In this document: positions 12,960-24,930 of the stretch, one piece after another
How the letters are laid out: each line of letters opens with the position of its first letter
How positions within the stretch are numbered: position 1 is the stretch's first letter
NCBI GenBank assembly: GCA_038380795.1
Contig: CM076259.1
Span: forward strand, 95,839,739 to 95,903,738
Source: Pyrocephalus nanus
Taxonomy: Eukaryota; Chordata; Aves; Passeriformes; Tyrannidae
DNA: 64,000 nucleotides
Direction: 5' to 3'
The notes under the pieces: generated by a model
Database searches by the model: none
Told to the model about the DNA's origin: nothing
What the model saw: the letters and a program-made list of their open reading frames with translations, nothing else
Translations under genes and position numbers: made by a program

Positions 12960-13375
12960 GGTGCAAGCTCCTGGGACAACTTGTGGACTCATGGAGAAAG
13001 GAACCCTGCTGGAGCAGGTTTGCTGGAAGGACTTGTGACCCTGTGGAAAGGACTTGTGACCCTGTGGAAAGGACTCATGGCCCTGTGGGAGGGACTCAAG
13101 TTGGAGCAGTTTGTGAAGAAATGCAGCCCCTGGGAAGGACTGACATTGGAGAAGTTAATGGATGACATACCAGAGCAAAGGAAAGAGTGTGAGAAGTACC
13201 TTTCCTGAAGAAGAAGAAGTGGCAGAGACAGTGTGTGATGAACTGACTGCAACCCCCATTTCCCGTCCCTCTGCACTGCTGGTGGGGAGAAGGTAGAGAA
13301 TTCATAAGTTAAGCCCAGGAAGAAGGGAAGGATAGGGGGTGCTAAGGAAACAGAAGCACACAATTCCCAAATGTT
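12960..13375 (+). mobile_element. Internal fragment of a long avian LTR, plus strand
   Basis: The reverse complement of this block matches the order of motifs in the 62112-63018 element: GC-rich units of the GGAAGGAC/CTGGAGCAG type, then a GCAACCCCCATTTCCCGTCC segment, then a TAAGCCCAGGAAGAAGGGAAGG segment. I recognise it as part of a long LTR (about 1 kb or more) that is widespread in birds; the formal family name is uncertain. Inside it, a 21-bp unit starting AAGGACTTGTGACC is repeated in tandem from 13027 to 13089 with a diverging third copy. Both LTR termini are missing. It abuts a CR1 on its right. Confidence 0.75.
13027..13089 (+). repeat. 21-bp tandem repeat inside the LTR fragment
   Basis: Units lie at 13027-13047 and 13048-13068 (identical) and 13069-13089 (several substitutions). 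A partly related unit follows. In the plus frame this reads as a repeated Gly-Leu-Val-Thr-Leu-Trp-Lys block. Confidence 0.9.
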
Positions 13376-13379
13376 GGGA

Positions 13380-14790
13380 GTCAAGCAGGCGAGGCAGAAG
13401 GTCAGCTTGGCTGAGTAGGGATTTTGGCTTATTTTGAAAATAAGGCAAAAAAAGGAAGGCGTATACCCAATGGGAGCAAAGTCAAGTGGCATGGGAAGAA
13501 TACTTGCTACTGTAGGGAGAAAATCCATGCAGCCAAAGCTTACCTGGAGTTGCAGCTGGTGAGAAATATGGGGAATAATAAAAAAAGTTTTTTCAAATAC
13601 ATTAATGGCAATAGGCAGTATAGAAATATCATTGGCCCTTTAAAGGATGAGGATGGTCACCTCACAAACAGGGACAGAGGCAAGGCAGAGGTGTTTAACA
13701 CATTCATTACTTCTGTCTTCAACACAGATGATGGACCAAGGGGGTCTCAGTGCCCTGAGCTGGAGGACATTACTGTGAGAATGATCAGCTCCCAGATGAC
13801 CCTGAAAATGTGTAGGATTTGCGCTCCAGCTGGATCCCTACAAATCTATGGGTCCTGATGGGGTTCATCCAAGAACCCTCAGAGTTGGCTGATGTCATTG
13901 CAAAACCTCTCTTGATGATTTTTGGGTGCTCTTGGCATTCCTGAGAGGTCCCAGATGACCAGAAGCTACAAAATGTTGTCTCAATTTTCAAAAAGGGCAA
14001 GAAGAAGGACTATGAAAACTACAGGCCTGTCAGGCTTACTTCAGTGCTTGGTAAAGTTGTGGAGAAGATTATTCTGGGAAATATTGAAAAACACCTGAAG
14101 GACAATGCTGCCATCAGTCACAGCCAGCATGGCTTCATGAGAGGAAAATCCTGCTTATCAAAAGTGATTTCCTTTTATGACAAGGTAACCCACCTACTTG
14201 ACCAAGGGAAGCCAGCTGATGTAATCTTTTTGGGTTTCAGCAAAGCTTTCAATACTCTCTCACAGATTCCTTTTGGACAAAATGTCCAGCACACAGCTGG
14301 ATAAATACATCATGCTGTGGGTGAGCAATTGGCTCACAGGTTGAGTAGAGGGTAATAGTGAATGGGGGAACATCAGACTGGTGACCTGTCACTGGTGGGG
14401 TTCTACAGGGCTCCATCTTGGGCCCTGTGCTCTTCAACATCTTCATAAATAATTTGGTGGCAGGACTTGAAGGGATGTTAAGCAGGTTTACAGCTGACAC
14501 AAAACCCAAAGGAGCTGTTGACTCCCTCAGTGTCAGGGAGGTCCTGCAGAGGGACCTCAGCAAATTAGAGGACTGGTCAATTACCAACTATATGAAATTC
14601 ATCAAGGGCAAGTCCCAGATTCTGCACCTGGGATGGACCAATCCCAGATGTATGTACAGACTGGGGAATGAGATGCTGGAAATCGGTGGTGTGGAAAGGG
14701 ATCTGGGGGTCCTTGTTGCTGGCAAGTTGAATATGAGTCAGCAGTGCCCTGGCAGCCAGGAGGGCCAGCTGTGTCCTGAGGGGCCAATTT
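13380..14790 (+). mobile_element. CR1 LINE fragment covering the endonuclease-RT linker and RT domain, plus strand
   Basis: This is the longest CR1 piece in the window. In order it shows the linker (FFKYINGNR, then GPLKDEDGHLT), the RT entry (FKKGKKKDYENYRPVRLTS), the SQHGF...GKSCL block at about 14125-14160, the FSKAFNTLS block, and GSILGPVLFNIFINNL near 14410-14455. At the active site the family reads FADDT, but this copy reads FTADT, losing one catalytic aspartate. Stops (for example after SWHS near 13940) and frameshifts around 14260-14340 split it over several frames (13424-13858, 14044-14304, 14418-14882). It breaks off near 14790, so the CR1 3' end is absent. Its last 135 bases closely match the start of the copy at 24219. 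Confidence 0.95.
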
Positions 14791-17700
14791 CCCTTTCAGT
14801 GATAACAATTCAGAAGCCAGATCTTAAAGATAATTATACAGGCCCAAAATTCATAAGCAGCAGTCTGTTGAACCTAGTGTAAAAAAAATTCCAGAAAAAC
14901 AACTGTTCAGTGACATTTCTGAACTGCAGTCAGAACCGAAACCTCCCTCTCATTCTGAATCAGCCACAACCACATTCTGATACGTCCTTAAATCAGCCAC
15001 TGGTGAGAGGTTGTGTAATAAGGGCCACTAATGCATATGTCCATCTCACATGAAATTTTATGATTAGTATTGGAAACAGTAAAAATATAGATGTCTCAAT
15101 TACTTAAGTGGAAAATGGATTGAAAGAAGTTTTTCAAATGCACAAGTGGAGCTTGCTACTGCCACTAGTGTCTTACACAAACCTTCCCAATGATTTCTTC
15201 TTGTGCTCTAAAATTATGGCTTGGAAGAAGAATATCTGAGAGTGAATTGTAGCAAGTAATAGGTTTTTACATTACCCTCTATCAGAGGTCATTTATAAAA
15301 TTAATTCTTTAAGAAGTTCTGAAAAAAAGCAAATTCCATTGATTGCTTACATTTAAAACAGAAAAGAATTATGATTATATTTTTAAAATCACAACATGCA
15401 GCTTAGGATGTTCTTGCAATACAATTTATGCAGATTTCATTAAAGAGTCAGACTAATATCTTTCTAAAGATATGCAATAGTCAATTACACTATAATTTCT
15501 AATGACTTTGGGGAACACTGAATGCTCTATGCCTAAAATATAATGATGTGTTGCTGTAGTCATTATTTGAAGATCTTCACTTTGATGAGGTTCACTGACC
15601 CCATTTTTATCATTGTTTTTCTTTTATTTAATGTCATCTCCACTATATATAAAACACAGATGTTTTTATATAGTTTGGAGATAGGGAATTTATTTTTATT
15701 AAAGAATGAGTTTTGGGGTTATTTTTCTTCTTCATTCACATATCTTTTGACTCATCTAAATCAGTGTGATGATCACAAACTAAATATTTTAAAATAAGTA
15801 TCTGTTTATGATATAAATTTTGGAACAAGCCTTTCATTGACTCTAACAAGGGAATATGTGTTGTGTTCTGAGGTACAAATAAATTACTTTTCTAATTTGT
15901 TGGTATTTAATTTACCTGTGTTTACTGTGATTGTCTGATTTGTATAAGAGGCAAAAAGAATTCCCTGAATTAAATCTTCCTTCAGTGACAATATGTCAGA
16001 AAAAATATTTGTTCATTACATTAAATTTAACAATGATAGGTGTGCAGGACTAAATCTAATAATACAATAGTGACAATGTATACCTGCCATGGTGAATAGC
16101 TGCCATTTTTTTAAATTCTTCACTATATTTCAAGTTTTAATCTGTTCTGTTTCAAAATCATCAAGGAATAGCAACATAGTAATATTCATAAAATAGCTCT
16201 TCCAGGTTCCAACTGTTGTAGGTTATATTCCACTTGATTTGGGTTTTTTTACATAAATATTTTAGGAAAAAATCAAAAAAATTTTCTTATAGGAGTCAAT
16301 AGGTTGATGACAGAAACATTTCTCAATTTACTTTTTTTGGGGGTGGACCTTTTTTATTTCCTTTCTTGCATGGAATATTTAGGCTGCTTTACAGAAGACA
16401 TATTCAGATACTAATCAAGAGAGTTGCACACCAATTTCTTTTCTGAATATAAGCCTACTAATGATCTTTCAACATAGAGTCCTTCACACCAAGACATCTT
16501 GAAACTTCAAAATAATATAATAGATAATACCAGGAGGCTGCAGTTTATTGGCATTTGGAGAATGGAATTTACTGGAACATCGATTAGGGGAACCACTGGG
16601 CAAATTCTTAGGCCACTTCAGTTTAGTACAGCATGAATTCTTGAGCATGTGTCCCAGTGTTTTACTGTACTAAAAATGCCTCTTGAATTCAGGTTCTTTC
16701 TGGACAGTGATTTCCCAGCCTGCCATCAGTGTATATCACCCAGCTTCAGTCCAACTCACCGAAGAAGATATGATAGTTCGAAGAGTGAAAAATACATTAA
16801 TACTATTTGGAAACCATTATCATCGAACATTTTTCTTATTCATTTCAGACTTTAAATAAGCACTTGTTATACAGATATAAAGTAGACAAAATAAATTAGT
16901 TTCAGAAAACAGTAACTGTGGATTTTGACTGGAAGGCGCTTTTTTTTCTCACAAATTACTATTTTTTGAGAGGGGTAGCCATTTTCTCCAGATCATCAAC
17001 CTGTTCCCGTGGGTACATTGATGGTGAGCTATGATATATACAGCACTTTGTAGGTTTAAAGCCAACTGTAAGTTTATTAATAATCCTTGCAGATCTGTGG
17101 TATTGCTAACCTTAAAAGAGGCATAAAAAACTGTTTCAAGGGGGTGTGCTGATAGACAGTCATGACATCTCTCTAATGCAATACTGGTAATATGAAAGCT
17201 TTCTTTCTATCATCAGAGCAAATGAAGTATAAATCATGTATGTGGTAAACCACATAAAAGAAAAGTAAAATTACATCTTCCTAGGCAAATAATTTCAAAG
17301 CCCAGTTAAATAAATCTGTGAGTAATAATCAAGCACAAGAGGAAAACAAAGTACCATAAGCACAAATAGATTAAAAAAGCAATTGGTTTAAGATTAATAT
17401 ATTTGAGGCTTATTTCTTAAGCTAATAAACAACTTTTTAAATCTTTAAAGAAATCTAGATGTTACCAGTTTGAAGACATAGTAAAAGAATATTTTTAAAA
17501 AAACAACACAAAATCCAGTACAGGTTTAGTTCTGAGGGGAAACAATCAAACAAAAATCCAATCCCACTAAAAAAAAAAAAATCTACACCCAAAACATAAG
17601 GAAAAAACCTCCTACCTTTTATTACAGTGTCTATTTATGGAGAAATATCTGCATAGCTAGTTCTCCAAAGAAGTCATCACTACAAAACTTAAGGGTAGCT

Positions 17701-17795
17701 GCTAGGTGACATGAAAAGATGAAGAAAAGAGACACATAACTCCAGAAGGTCTCCTGGGGAAAAATATAGAGAAGCTAAAGCTGAAGGACGTGATC
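14791..17795. other. Noncoding stretch
   Basis: No gene was recognised. The open frames at 15543-15797 and 16649-16855 have no domain. No transposon ends were seen in this interval. Confidence 0.5.
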
Positions 17796-18030
17796 TGTGA
17801 TGGGCTGACCCTGGCTGGATATCAGGTGCCTGCCAAAGCAATTCTACCACTACCTCCTCAGCTGGACAGGGAAGAGAAAATATACTGAAAGGCTGGTGGG
17901 CTGAGATGAGGACAGGGCACTCACCAGCTACTGTCACAGGCAAAACTGACTCGACTTTGGAAAATTAGTTTAATTTATTACCAATCAAATCAGAGTAATC
18001 AGAAACAAAACCAAAATTTTTTAATTTTCT
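17796..18030 (-). mobile_element. Terminal fragment of the long avian LTR, minus strand
   Basis: The edge TGTGATGGGCTGACCCTGG at 17796, the CTCAGCTGGACAGGG segment near 17860, and AATTTATTACCAATCAAATC near 17970 match what I recall as the outer end of the same long LTR seen at 12960 and 62112. On the minus strand this is the 3' (U5) end. It fades into AT-rich sequence near 18030, about where the 62112 fragment begins its match, so the two pieces are complementary parts of one family. No target duplication can be tested because the other end is missing. Confidence 0.7.
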
Positions 18031-18740
18031 GAAATCAAAATATGACCAATTCCCCATTATTTTCCTAAAAATAAACAGATTGATATAAAAAATTCAATGC
18101 AATTACTTTCTCATCTATTTTGGCATTCTCAGTTATTACATTAGTAAGTATTTTGTGGTAAAAATGTGTTAATAGTGTTAGATAGCACTTTTTAGGCCTC
18201 AGAACCTGATGAATTTATAAGGGTAGGCAACATTTTAAAATCTAATAATTAAAGTATAATTTCCTTAAACAAAGTCTTCTTATATTACAGAATACTGGAG
18301 AATTTCCAGTTTATAAATACTGGTCACCAAACCTGCATAAGAGTCTAAAGCACATAAAGAAGAGCAAGAAGACCAAAATCTGTGTTTCCAGATAAAACGT
18401 GATATCCTCACTTCTGGAACAAGCAAACCTGAAAATTAATGTTCTTCTATCAAATGGTTTAGTATCCCAGGTTATTAATAAAATTCAGTCTTCTGTAAGC
18501 TTAATAGAAAACATTTAATGATACGTGATTTAGCAAACGTGACACTAAAATAAAGGAGTTCTAGTCAGTCATAGAAATTTGTTTTCTTCCATATGGATAT
18601 GTATGAGCTGTATATGCATATGCAGAACTAAGACTTCAGTGAAACAAATGAAAACATGATGGATGAATCCATTTGTGGAGGTAGATATAGATAAGGAGCA
18701 CTTAAGCAATTATGAGTCATACATCACAAACCATACAAAA
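18031..18740. other. AT-rich noncoding stretch
   Basis: No gene or repeat recognised. Confidence 0.5.
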
Positions 18741-18887
18741 GTTCATGGGACCTGAAGTGGGATACTCAAAGTGCTGCACGGTCTGGATAATGACATTGGG
18801 AAGCCATCATCTTTGACGGTTAGCAATCATGGCATTCGAGGAATGTGCTTGGTGACTGGTCTCTTCCAATCTATATGATTCTATGAA
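18741..18887 (+). mobile_element. Short CR1 fragment with the middle deleted, plus strand
   Basis: The left part (TCATGGGACCTGAAGTGGG through GGTGACTGG) matches the CR1 RT entry region encoding the M-G-P-D...P-R-V-L-R-E-L block. It then passes directly into the CR1 terminus, TCTTCCAATCTATATGATT and CTATGAA. The rest of the RT domain between those points is absent. The frame is broken. Confidence 0.8.
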
Positions 18888-19957
18888 ATGGAGTTCAGTC
18901 ATTCTTGGCCAAGGAAGTTCAGTCTTCAATCACTAAAAAGGAAAATAGAATGTGAAGGGGTTTCCCAAACTCCTTTTCCTTCATGTACAAACAGCAGTTT
19001 CCATTTCCATTTTCCATTAGATGGAGGCTAAATACTTTCTCTGTTGTACAGGCACAGGTACTATGAAAAAGGATGGCAGGTCATACCAAATTTCTTTAGA
19101 AAGGTTTAAAGGGAAAAGTATAAAGGTAATTGACCCTTTGTCATGCTTTTAAGGATTATTTGTTTTGGGTGTGAAAAGATCTCTTGCAGAGTTTAATAAA
19201 GAGCAAAAAAGGGAGATGCTGGACGCAGCAGGTAAATTTCCAGGAGCTGTAAAATATATCAGGTTTGTTCTGCCTTCTAAACTTACAGAAAAGACAAGTC
19301 TTGTACTGGACTCCCTTAAAAAATCAGTTGGTGTGTCTATAAAACAAATTCTCCCTTAATGTCTTTTGAGAAAATTCTGATAATAATCACTGGTGAAAAA
19401 GCCTTTGCTTTGTTTATTTTGCTCTCTCAAGGTGAAGAAAAAAACTGTAGAATGCAGGAATATATGCATGAAAACAAGGGCAATGTAGAAAAAAAAAAAA
19501 ACCACAACTTTTGTTTTGCTGAAGTGCTGTCTCAGTTATATGTAGGGAGTCAGCAATATGAAGGTCTTTAAATCCACACTGTTAAAGCAGTCCACAATTT
19601 GTTGGGTCCTACAACACTGCGCTGAAGAAATAAACTAAGAATAGTAGGAGCACTGCATAACGTTTACATAGAAAGAACTATGTGTGCTTACAAAGACAGT
19701 ATTTGTTTTCTTCTACCCAAGTTTTACAATGAAAATGAGTTGGCACCGAATCACAAAGTTCAACTAGAAAGCATGGTGCAGGGTCAAATGACCATTTTTT
19801 ACAAATAATCAAAATTAATTTTTTATTGTTCCAGAGATTAACTACTCAAGCCCCAGAATCAGCAGAGAGAAATCTGACTTGATTTCAGAAATTATATTAA
19901 AAATTCATTTTTTTTAACAGTGGTATTTTTGTCATAAGAGTCCTCCAATTTGTGCTA

Positions 19958-20050
19958 TGGTTGTTTTTGTTTGTTTGTTTGTTTGTTTTTGTTTGGTTGG
20001 GGTTTTGTGTGTGTGTGTGTGGGTTTTGTTTGTTTGGGTTTTTTTGCTTA
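19958..20050 (+). repeat. TTTG and GT microsatellite cluster
   Basis: Tandem TTTG units run from about 19965 to 19990, followed by a (GT)n tract at about 20007-20021 and more TTTG/T-rich sequence. It is simple-sequence DNA. Confidence 0.9.
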
Positions 20051-20731
20051 TAAGGAATAATCTTTTTTTTGCAGTATTATTCTTACAAATGTTGATAGGT
20101 AATCCTAACACATGATATTCCTATCTCTGAATCTAGGAAGCCAAAATATTTGCACACAATTTTTCATCTACAGAGGGAAAATGTCATAGAAGCCACACAG
20201 AGAGAAGGATATTGATTTTCCTTGGAAGACAATTGTGCACAAGTGAGATGGGCAGTGATGAAGGGAAGGGAAGGGGTGAGTTTTTCAGTAAAAATGAAAA
20301 AAAAATACAAGGAGGTGGAAAAGAATTTGCCAGTCAGCTAAATTAGTGTTTGATTTCTTATTTGTTACAGCCTTTTGCTGGATTCATACTGAGTTACTTT
20401 TCTTGGATTAAACTTCTTGATACTAAATGTTGAGTGAAAAAGCTAAGCAAAACAAAACCCCAATATTGATTCTGAACAGAATCCAGCTACTACATTCAGA
20501 GTCTTTATTTGGTACTACTTCTAGTAACCTGACGTTTCCAGTCCAAACACAAGGATAACTTCCAGCGTTTAGGGTTTTGTGATTACAATATGCCTCCTGC
20601 AGGTGTAAGAGAGTTTATTCAAGTAAGAAACTGGAAGATGTCTTTCCTAAGACTAGGAGCCCAGTCACAATATTCTTTATTCTTGATATGACTAGATACA
20701 GACAAAACCCAAAAAGTATAAAACTGCACGG

Positions 20732-20749
20732 AAAAAAAAAAAAAAAAAA
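20732..20749 (+). repeat. Run of 18 A
   Basis: An uninterrupted A tract with no recognised retrocopy next to it. Confidence 0.9.
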
Positions 20750-23344
20750 GCCTTACTTTCTTCCAGTCCCTTACATTTTTTTCTCCTTTAGTGAATTGTT
20801 TATTTTTCATGAAGCTAAAGTTTTAACCTGACATTTTCCTCACTTCAAGATTAGGATTTGCTGTGAGAGTTATAAAGTCACTCTGTGTCTGGTGATCCTG
20901 TCTCTTTTCTTTCCTCCTTTTCTCACATCATTGTCCTCTGTTTTTCCTGGTATGCTTCTTATTGAAAGCAAACGCTGCTTCTTTTTTTAAATTCCTGTCC
21001 TTTTTTAAGTAGCCATGTGGTCAGGTTTAAAGTCTCTAGGAGATGAAAATCCCACATCTGGAGATCATCAACTTAGTTGAACAATTTTGAATCCAGGAGA
21101 CACAAAAAAAAGCCCCCTCCCCAAAAAAACAAACCAAAAAAACCTCCACCCCAAAACCAAATAGCCAACCAGGAAAAACAAGAGCAGTTCAATAAATTCT
21201 TCACCCTATTTTTTTTGTTGGGGAAAACACATCAAATCAGAATGCCTCATGCTCAATATTTATTTTCTCTATGTATTTCTGTTATCAATACTAAGTAACA
21301 TATTTGGCTGTACCTCAAAAATGTGATATTATAATAAAAGAAGCAAAACAAAAGGGCATATAGGAAAGCTTATTAAAATGCGCATCAGGAGGTGCTTGAG
21401 GTTTTTTTGGGTGGATAAATCCACCAACATTGCAGCCTTCTAATGCATATTCTTTACTTTATTGCTAGAATGGAAGATTAGCAGCCTACAGAGTGCTCCA
21501 TGAAAATTAAATCAGTGTTTCTTTCTCTGGCAGATTGTTTTGAGTGAGATTTTATTAACATTTTAATTACATTAACGGAATGAAGAGTAAATATATTGTG
21601 AACCTTACATGCCTCTAGGTTCATAAGAAGTGAAATATTTATATTGAGATTATTTTTTGAGACTGGAAAGGAGAGGACCAATTTATTCCTTGATATGGTG
21701 GATGAACAAATGTTATTTAAAGAAGTCTACTGAAGGAAACTCTTACTAAATATAACATTTAATATATATTTTATAGTAAGTATTTTTTTCAAAGAGTAAA
21801 AATTAGATGCTTTGGTTACTAAAGTTAAGGTTTTTGAATAAGAGAACCATTAAAAAAGTTATAGAGTTCATGTCAATAAAGAATGTGAACACTAGAGAGT
21901 ACAGAAATGATAATGAATAGTTTAAGATAATATACTAAAGGCTCAATTCCTTTAAAAATGTACTCCTAACCTGGGAGGCTAAACATGCAGTATATATGTT
22001 AATCATCATATAGATTTCCTGAGTATTTAGTCGAAAGAAATTACTGTTTCCAAGAAGCCATTCTTTTCATTATGAAATATGTGCATATAATCTTAGAGAG
22101 TATTTCCTTTAATAATTTTTCAGTTCTTCATGTTGACTTTAAAGGGAATCTAAGGTGACTATCTAATTTTTTAGAAATCTAGAGACAGTGGTTAAATAAC
22201 CCAGTTCTCACAATCCTTGAGTAGAACACTATTTCAGGTGTGTTTAATAATTTTATTGACACAGATGTAAGCCTTTTAAAACAAGCTGGTTTATCTGTTC
22301 TAGATTCAAGATATCTTTGTATTCATCTTGCTTCATTTCTGAGTTAAATACAGAAGACAGAGATAAATCATTCGATTCTGAATCCAGCTACAAGAGAGAA
22401 ACCTGCAAAAAGAATAGATTGAGGAGAAATAAGAGCTGGATAAAAAACACACAGGTCTGTTTGATCCAGTAAAAAAAGTAGTTAATGCAGGAATACATAC
22501 ATGTTCTGGTTTCCTGTTGTGGTTCTTTGTAGAAACAAATGGCAGAAAAGGAAATGTTAGAAGGAATTACATCTGTGGAGTTTTGGTCTTGGAATTTGTA
22601 CCAGGATGAAAGCAGATACGGCTTTGGATATGCTGCTTTGATGAAATGGGAAGACTTCAGAAAGAATTAGTTCATCAGATCACTCAAAGTATTATTTAGT
22701 GTTACTTAATATGGGGAGACCTCTAAGAATCTACTAAGCTAAAATTCTCAGTCCCTCAGGTATTGAACAGATTCATGTGAGCAAAGGCTCAGTCAGAGAA
22801 TTCAAAGGATTTACTCAAACAATGCAAGATGAGGATGTAATTGCTGCCAGATCAATTGGCAAATGGGACATATTTCTAATAGTTGTTCTTTTAGAAACTT
22901 GAATGTCTCTCGGCTCCTGCTTTCATTTTTTCATGGCTAGAAATTTAAAATAATTCCTCTGTAAAAAGCTAGTCTATAAGTAAAATAATGTTAGAAAAAT
23001 ATTCTGTGTGGCAAGAGTTTGGGAATAAATTAAATTGATTACTGACTTTGAAATATCTAAAATTACCTGAGGAAATGGAAAACTAAAATTAGTAATGCAT
23101 TTGAGCTTTTGAAATCCACTAGTGTTCAAAATATTTGGAATGTAAACTAATAAATCATATAAAGATAACTTCAAAAAACACAAAAGTATGAATGACTTCC
23201 CCTAAAGTGCTTGAATAAAAGGGATTAACATTAATGTTTTACATAGGCTGTTTTTTACTCCCACTCCTCCAAATTATAATTTTCAAAGGTAATAATAATA
23301 GATACAACTAATAATAAAGAGACAACTACAGTAACATTTTCTGC

Positions 23345-23966
23345 TGAGGGATTTTGTAAGTGGCTGGATCTCTGCCTGCCTGGTGCCCCTGCCCAGACCT
23401 GGGATCTCCTGCTTACCAGCAGATCTAGCGTGAAGTTTGCTGCAATTGACACATATAGACTCCCTCCACCATCTGGTTTCAGGATGATACAGATGGTCAT
23501 ACCACAGCACAGTCAGCACCAGTCAGTCAGGCTGTGTCTGCTGCCCTGCTCCAGCTGCCAAATGTGGAGACTTGCACACCACAGGCTATTGGCACCACTG
23601 GCCCAGAGTACTTGCACCCTCAGCTATTGCTGGTCTCCAACCCCAAATCCACTCACACTGTCTCCAGAAGCTGCCATCTCATCCCTACAGCACTCACACT
23701 TGCAAGGGACATTGAGTGAGAAGGGCCATGGAGAGGTACCACAGGATTTAAGGAGAAGACAGATTAGGCTATGGACATAAGGCTCAGGGCTGGGTCAGAC
23801 AAACCTGCAAGCTGGTCACAGTATGCACAAGCCAGATTCTCCTAAACACAGTCCTATCTGTTCCTTACCCCTTTGTTTCTTCCCGTCCCCCTCCCCCACA
23901 TGCTCCCTCCTAAGTTTTGGGTATTCTCACTTACACTCCCTTTGGTTATTGTTTTCTCTTTCTTGT
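23345..23966. other. GC-richer block, probable unclassified interspersed repeat
   Basis: Base composition changes sharply from the AT-rich flank: CCTGCCTGGTGCCCCTGCCC, then ACCCCAAATCCACTCAC, then TCCCTCCTAAGTTTTGGG. I have an impression of having seen related sequence elsewhere in bird genomes, possibly retroviral LTR or leader, but cannot assign a family. The plus-strand frame at 23430-23780 (116 residues, His/Pro/Ser/Leu-rich) shows no domain. A minus-strand CR1 3' end butts against its right edge. Confidence 0.4.
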
Positions 23967-24128
23967 CACAGAATCATAGCTTGGCTTGGGATAGATGAGA
24001 GTTTAAAGATCATCTAGTTCCATTCACCCTGCTGTGGGCAGGGACATCTTTGACTAGACCAGAGTGCTCAGAGCCTCATCCTACCTGGCCTTGAACACTG
24101 CCAGGGATGTGGCATCCACATTCACTCT
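23967..24128 (-). mobile_element. CR1 3' end, minus strand
   Basis: Read on the minus strand this is the CR1 terminus. In plus orientation it starts CACAGAATCATAGCTTGGC, then TCATCTAGTTCCATTC, CTAGACCAGAGTGCTCAGAG and TGGCCTTGAACACTGCCAGG. These are the standard last 150-160 bases of CR1 in reverse. The 5' part is truncated. It lies 90 bp from a plus-strand CR1. Confidence 0.92.
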
Positions 24129-24218
24129 GATGGGAATTTCTTATGATACTTCAGAATATAAAAATATTTCCCATCATTTTTATATCTCATGCATACTGTA
24201 AACCCCTTACACATATTT

Positions 24219-24930
24219 GTACAGACTGGGGAATAAGATATTGGAAAGCAGTGCCATGGAGAGGGACCTGAGAGTCCTGGTTGATGGCAAGTTGAATATG
24301 AGTCAGCAGTGCCCTGGCAGACAGGAGGGCCAACCATGTCCTGGGGGCCATCAGGCAAAGCATCACCAGCCGGTCAAGGGAGGGGACTGTCCTGCTCTGC
24401 TCTGCACTGGTGCTCACCTTGAATATTGTGCAGTTTTGGGCACCACAATATCACAAAGATATTAAGTTATTGGAGAATGCCTAAAGAAGGGCAATGAAGA
24501 TGGTGAAGGCCTTGAGGGGAAGCTGTATGGGGAGCATCTGAAGGGACTTGGTCTGTTCAGCCTGGAGAAGAAGAGACTGAAGGGAGACCTCATTGCAGTC
24601 TACAACTTCCTCGTGAGGGAAAGAGGAGGGGCAGACACTGATGTATTTTATGTCTTGACCACCAACAGGACCAAAGGTAATAGCGTGAAGTTGTTAGGAG
24701 AGGTTTAGGTTGGATATTAAAAAAGTATTCTTCACCCAGAGAATGTTTGGGTATTGGAAAAGGCTGCCCAGGGAAGTGGTCACAGCACCAAGCCTGACAG
24801 AGTTCAACAAGCATTTGGACAATGCTCTCAGGCACACGGTGTGAATCTGGGGGATGGTGCAAGCCCCCTGTGCAGCTGTAAGAGTTGGACTTGATGACAC
24901 TTGTGGTTCCCTTGCAACTCAGCATAGCAA
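24219..24930 (+). mobile_element. CR1 LINE 3' fragment, plus strand
   Basis: It starts in the RT thumb region (YRLGNKILESSAMERDLRVLVDGKLNMSQQCP). It continues through LEYCAVLG, the FSLEKKRLKGD block near 24560-24590, and the 3' untranslated region, ending near CAACTCAGCATAG at about 24930. The frame is interrupted several times. It belongs with the same CR1 subfamily as 13380-14790, because their overlap (14650-14790 versus 24219-24352) is nearly collinear. Confidence 0.93.

Larger units (their letters stand above)
18888..23344. other. Noncoding stretch with simple repeats
   Basis: No gene is supported. A frame at 19165-19359 has an acceptor-like CTCTTGCAG and a donor-like CAGGTAAAT around a 42-bp segment, but nothing else supports an exon. 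Low-complexity tracts are listed separately. Confidence 0.5.

Noticed and set aside
12989..13528. 179-residue minus-strand frame, the longest in the window
   Set aside because: It is antisense to an LTR fragment and the start of a CR1, and its tandem motif reflects the 21-bp repeat, not a protein domain.
19165..19359. Frame with a 42-bp exon-like segment (19190-19231) between CTCTTGCAG and GGTAAAT
   Set aside because: Splice-like motifs of this strength are frequent in AT-rich DNA. The frame lacks an ATG at its left end, continues open through the donor, and resembles no family I know.
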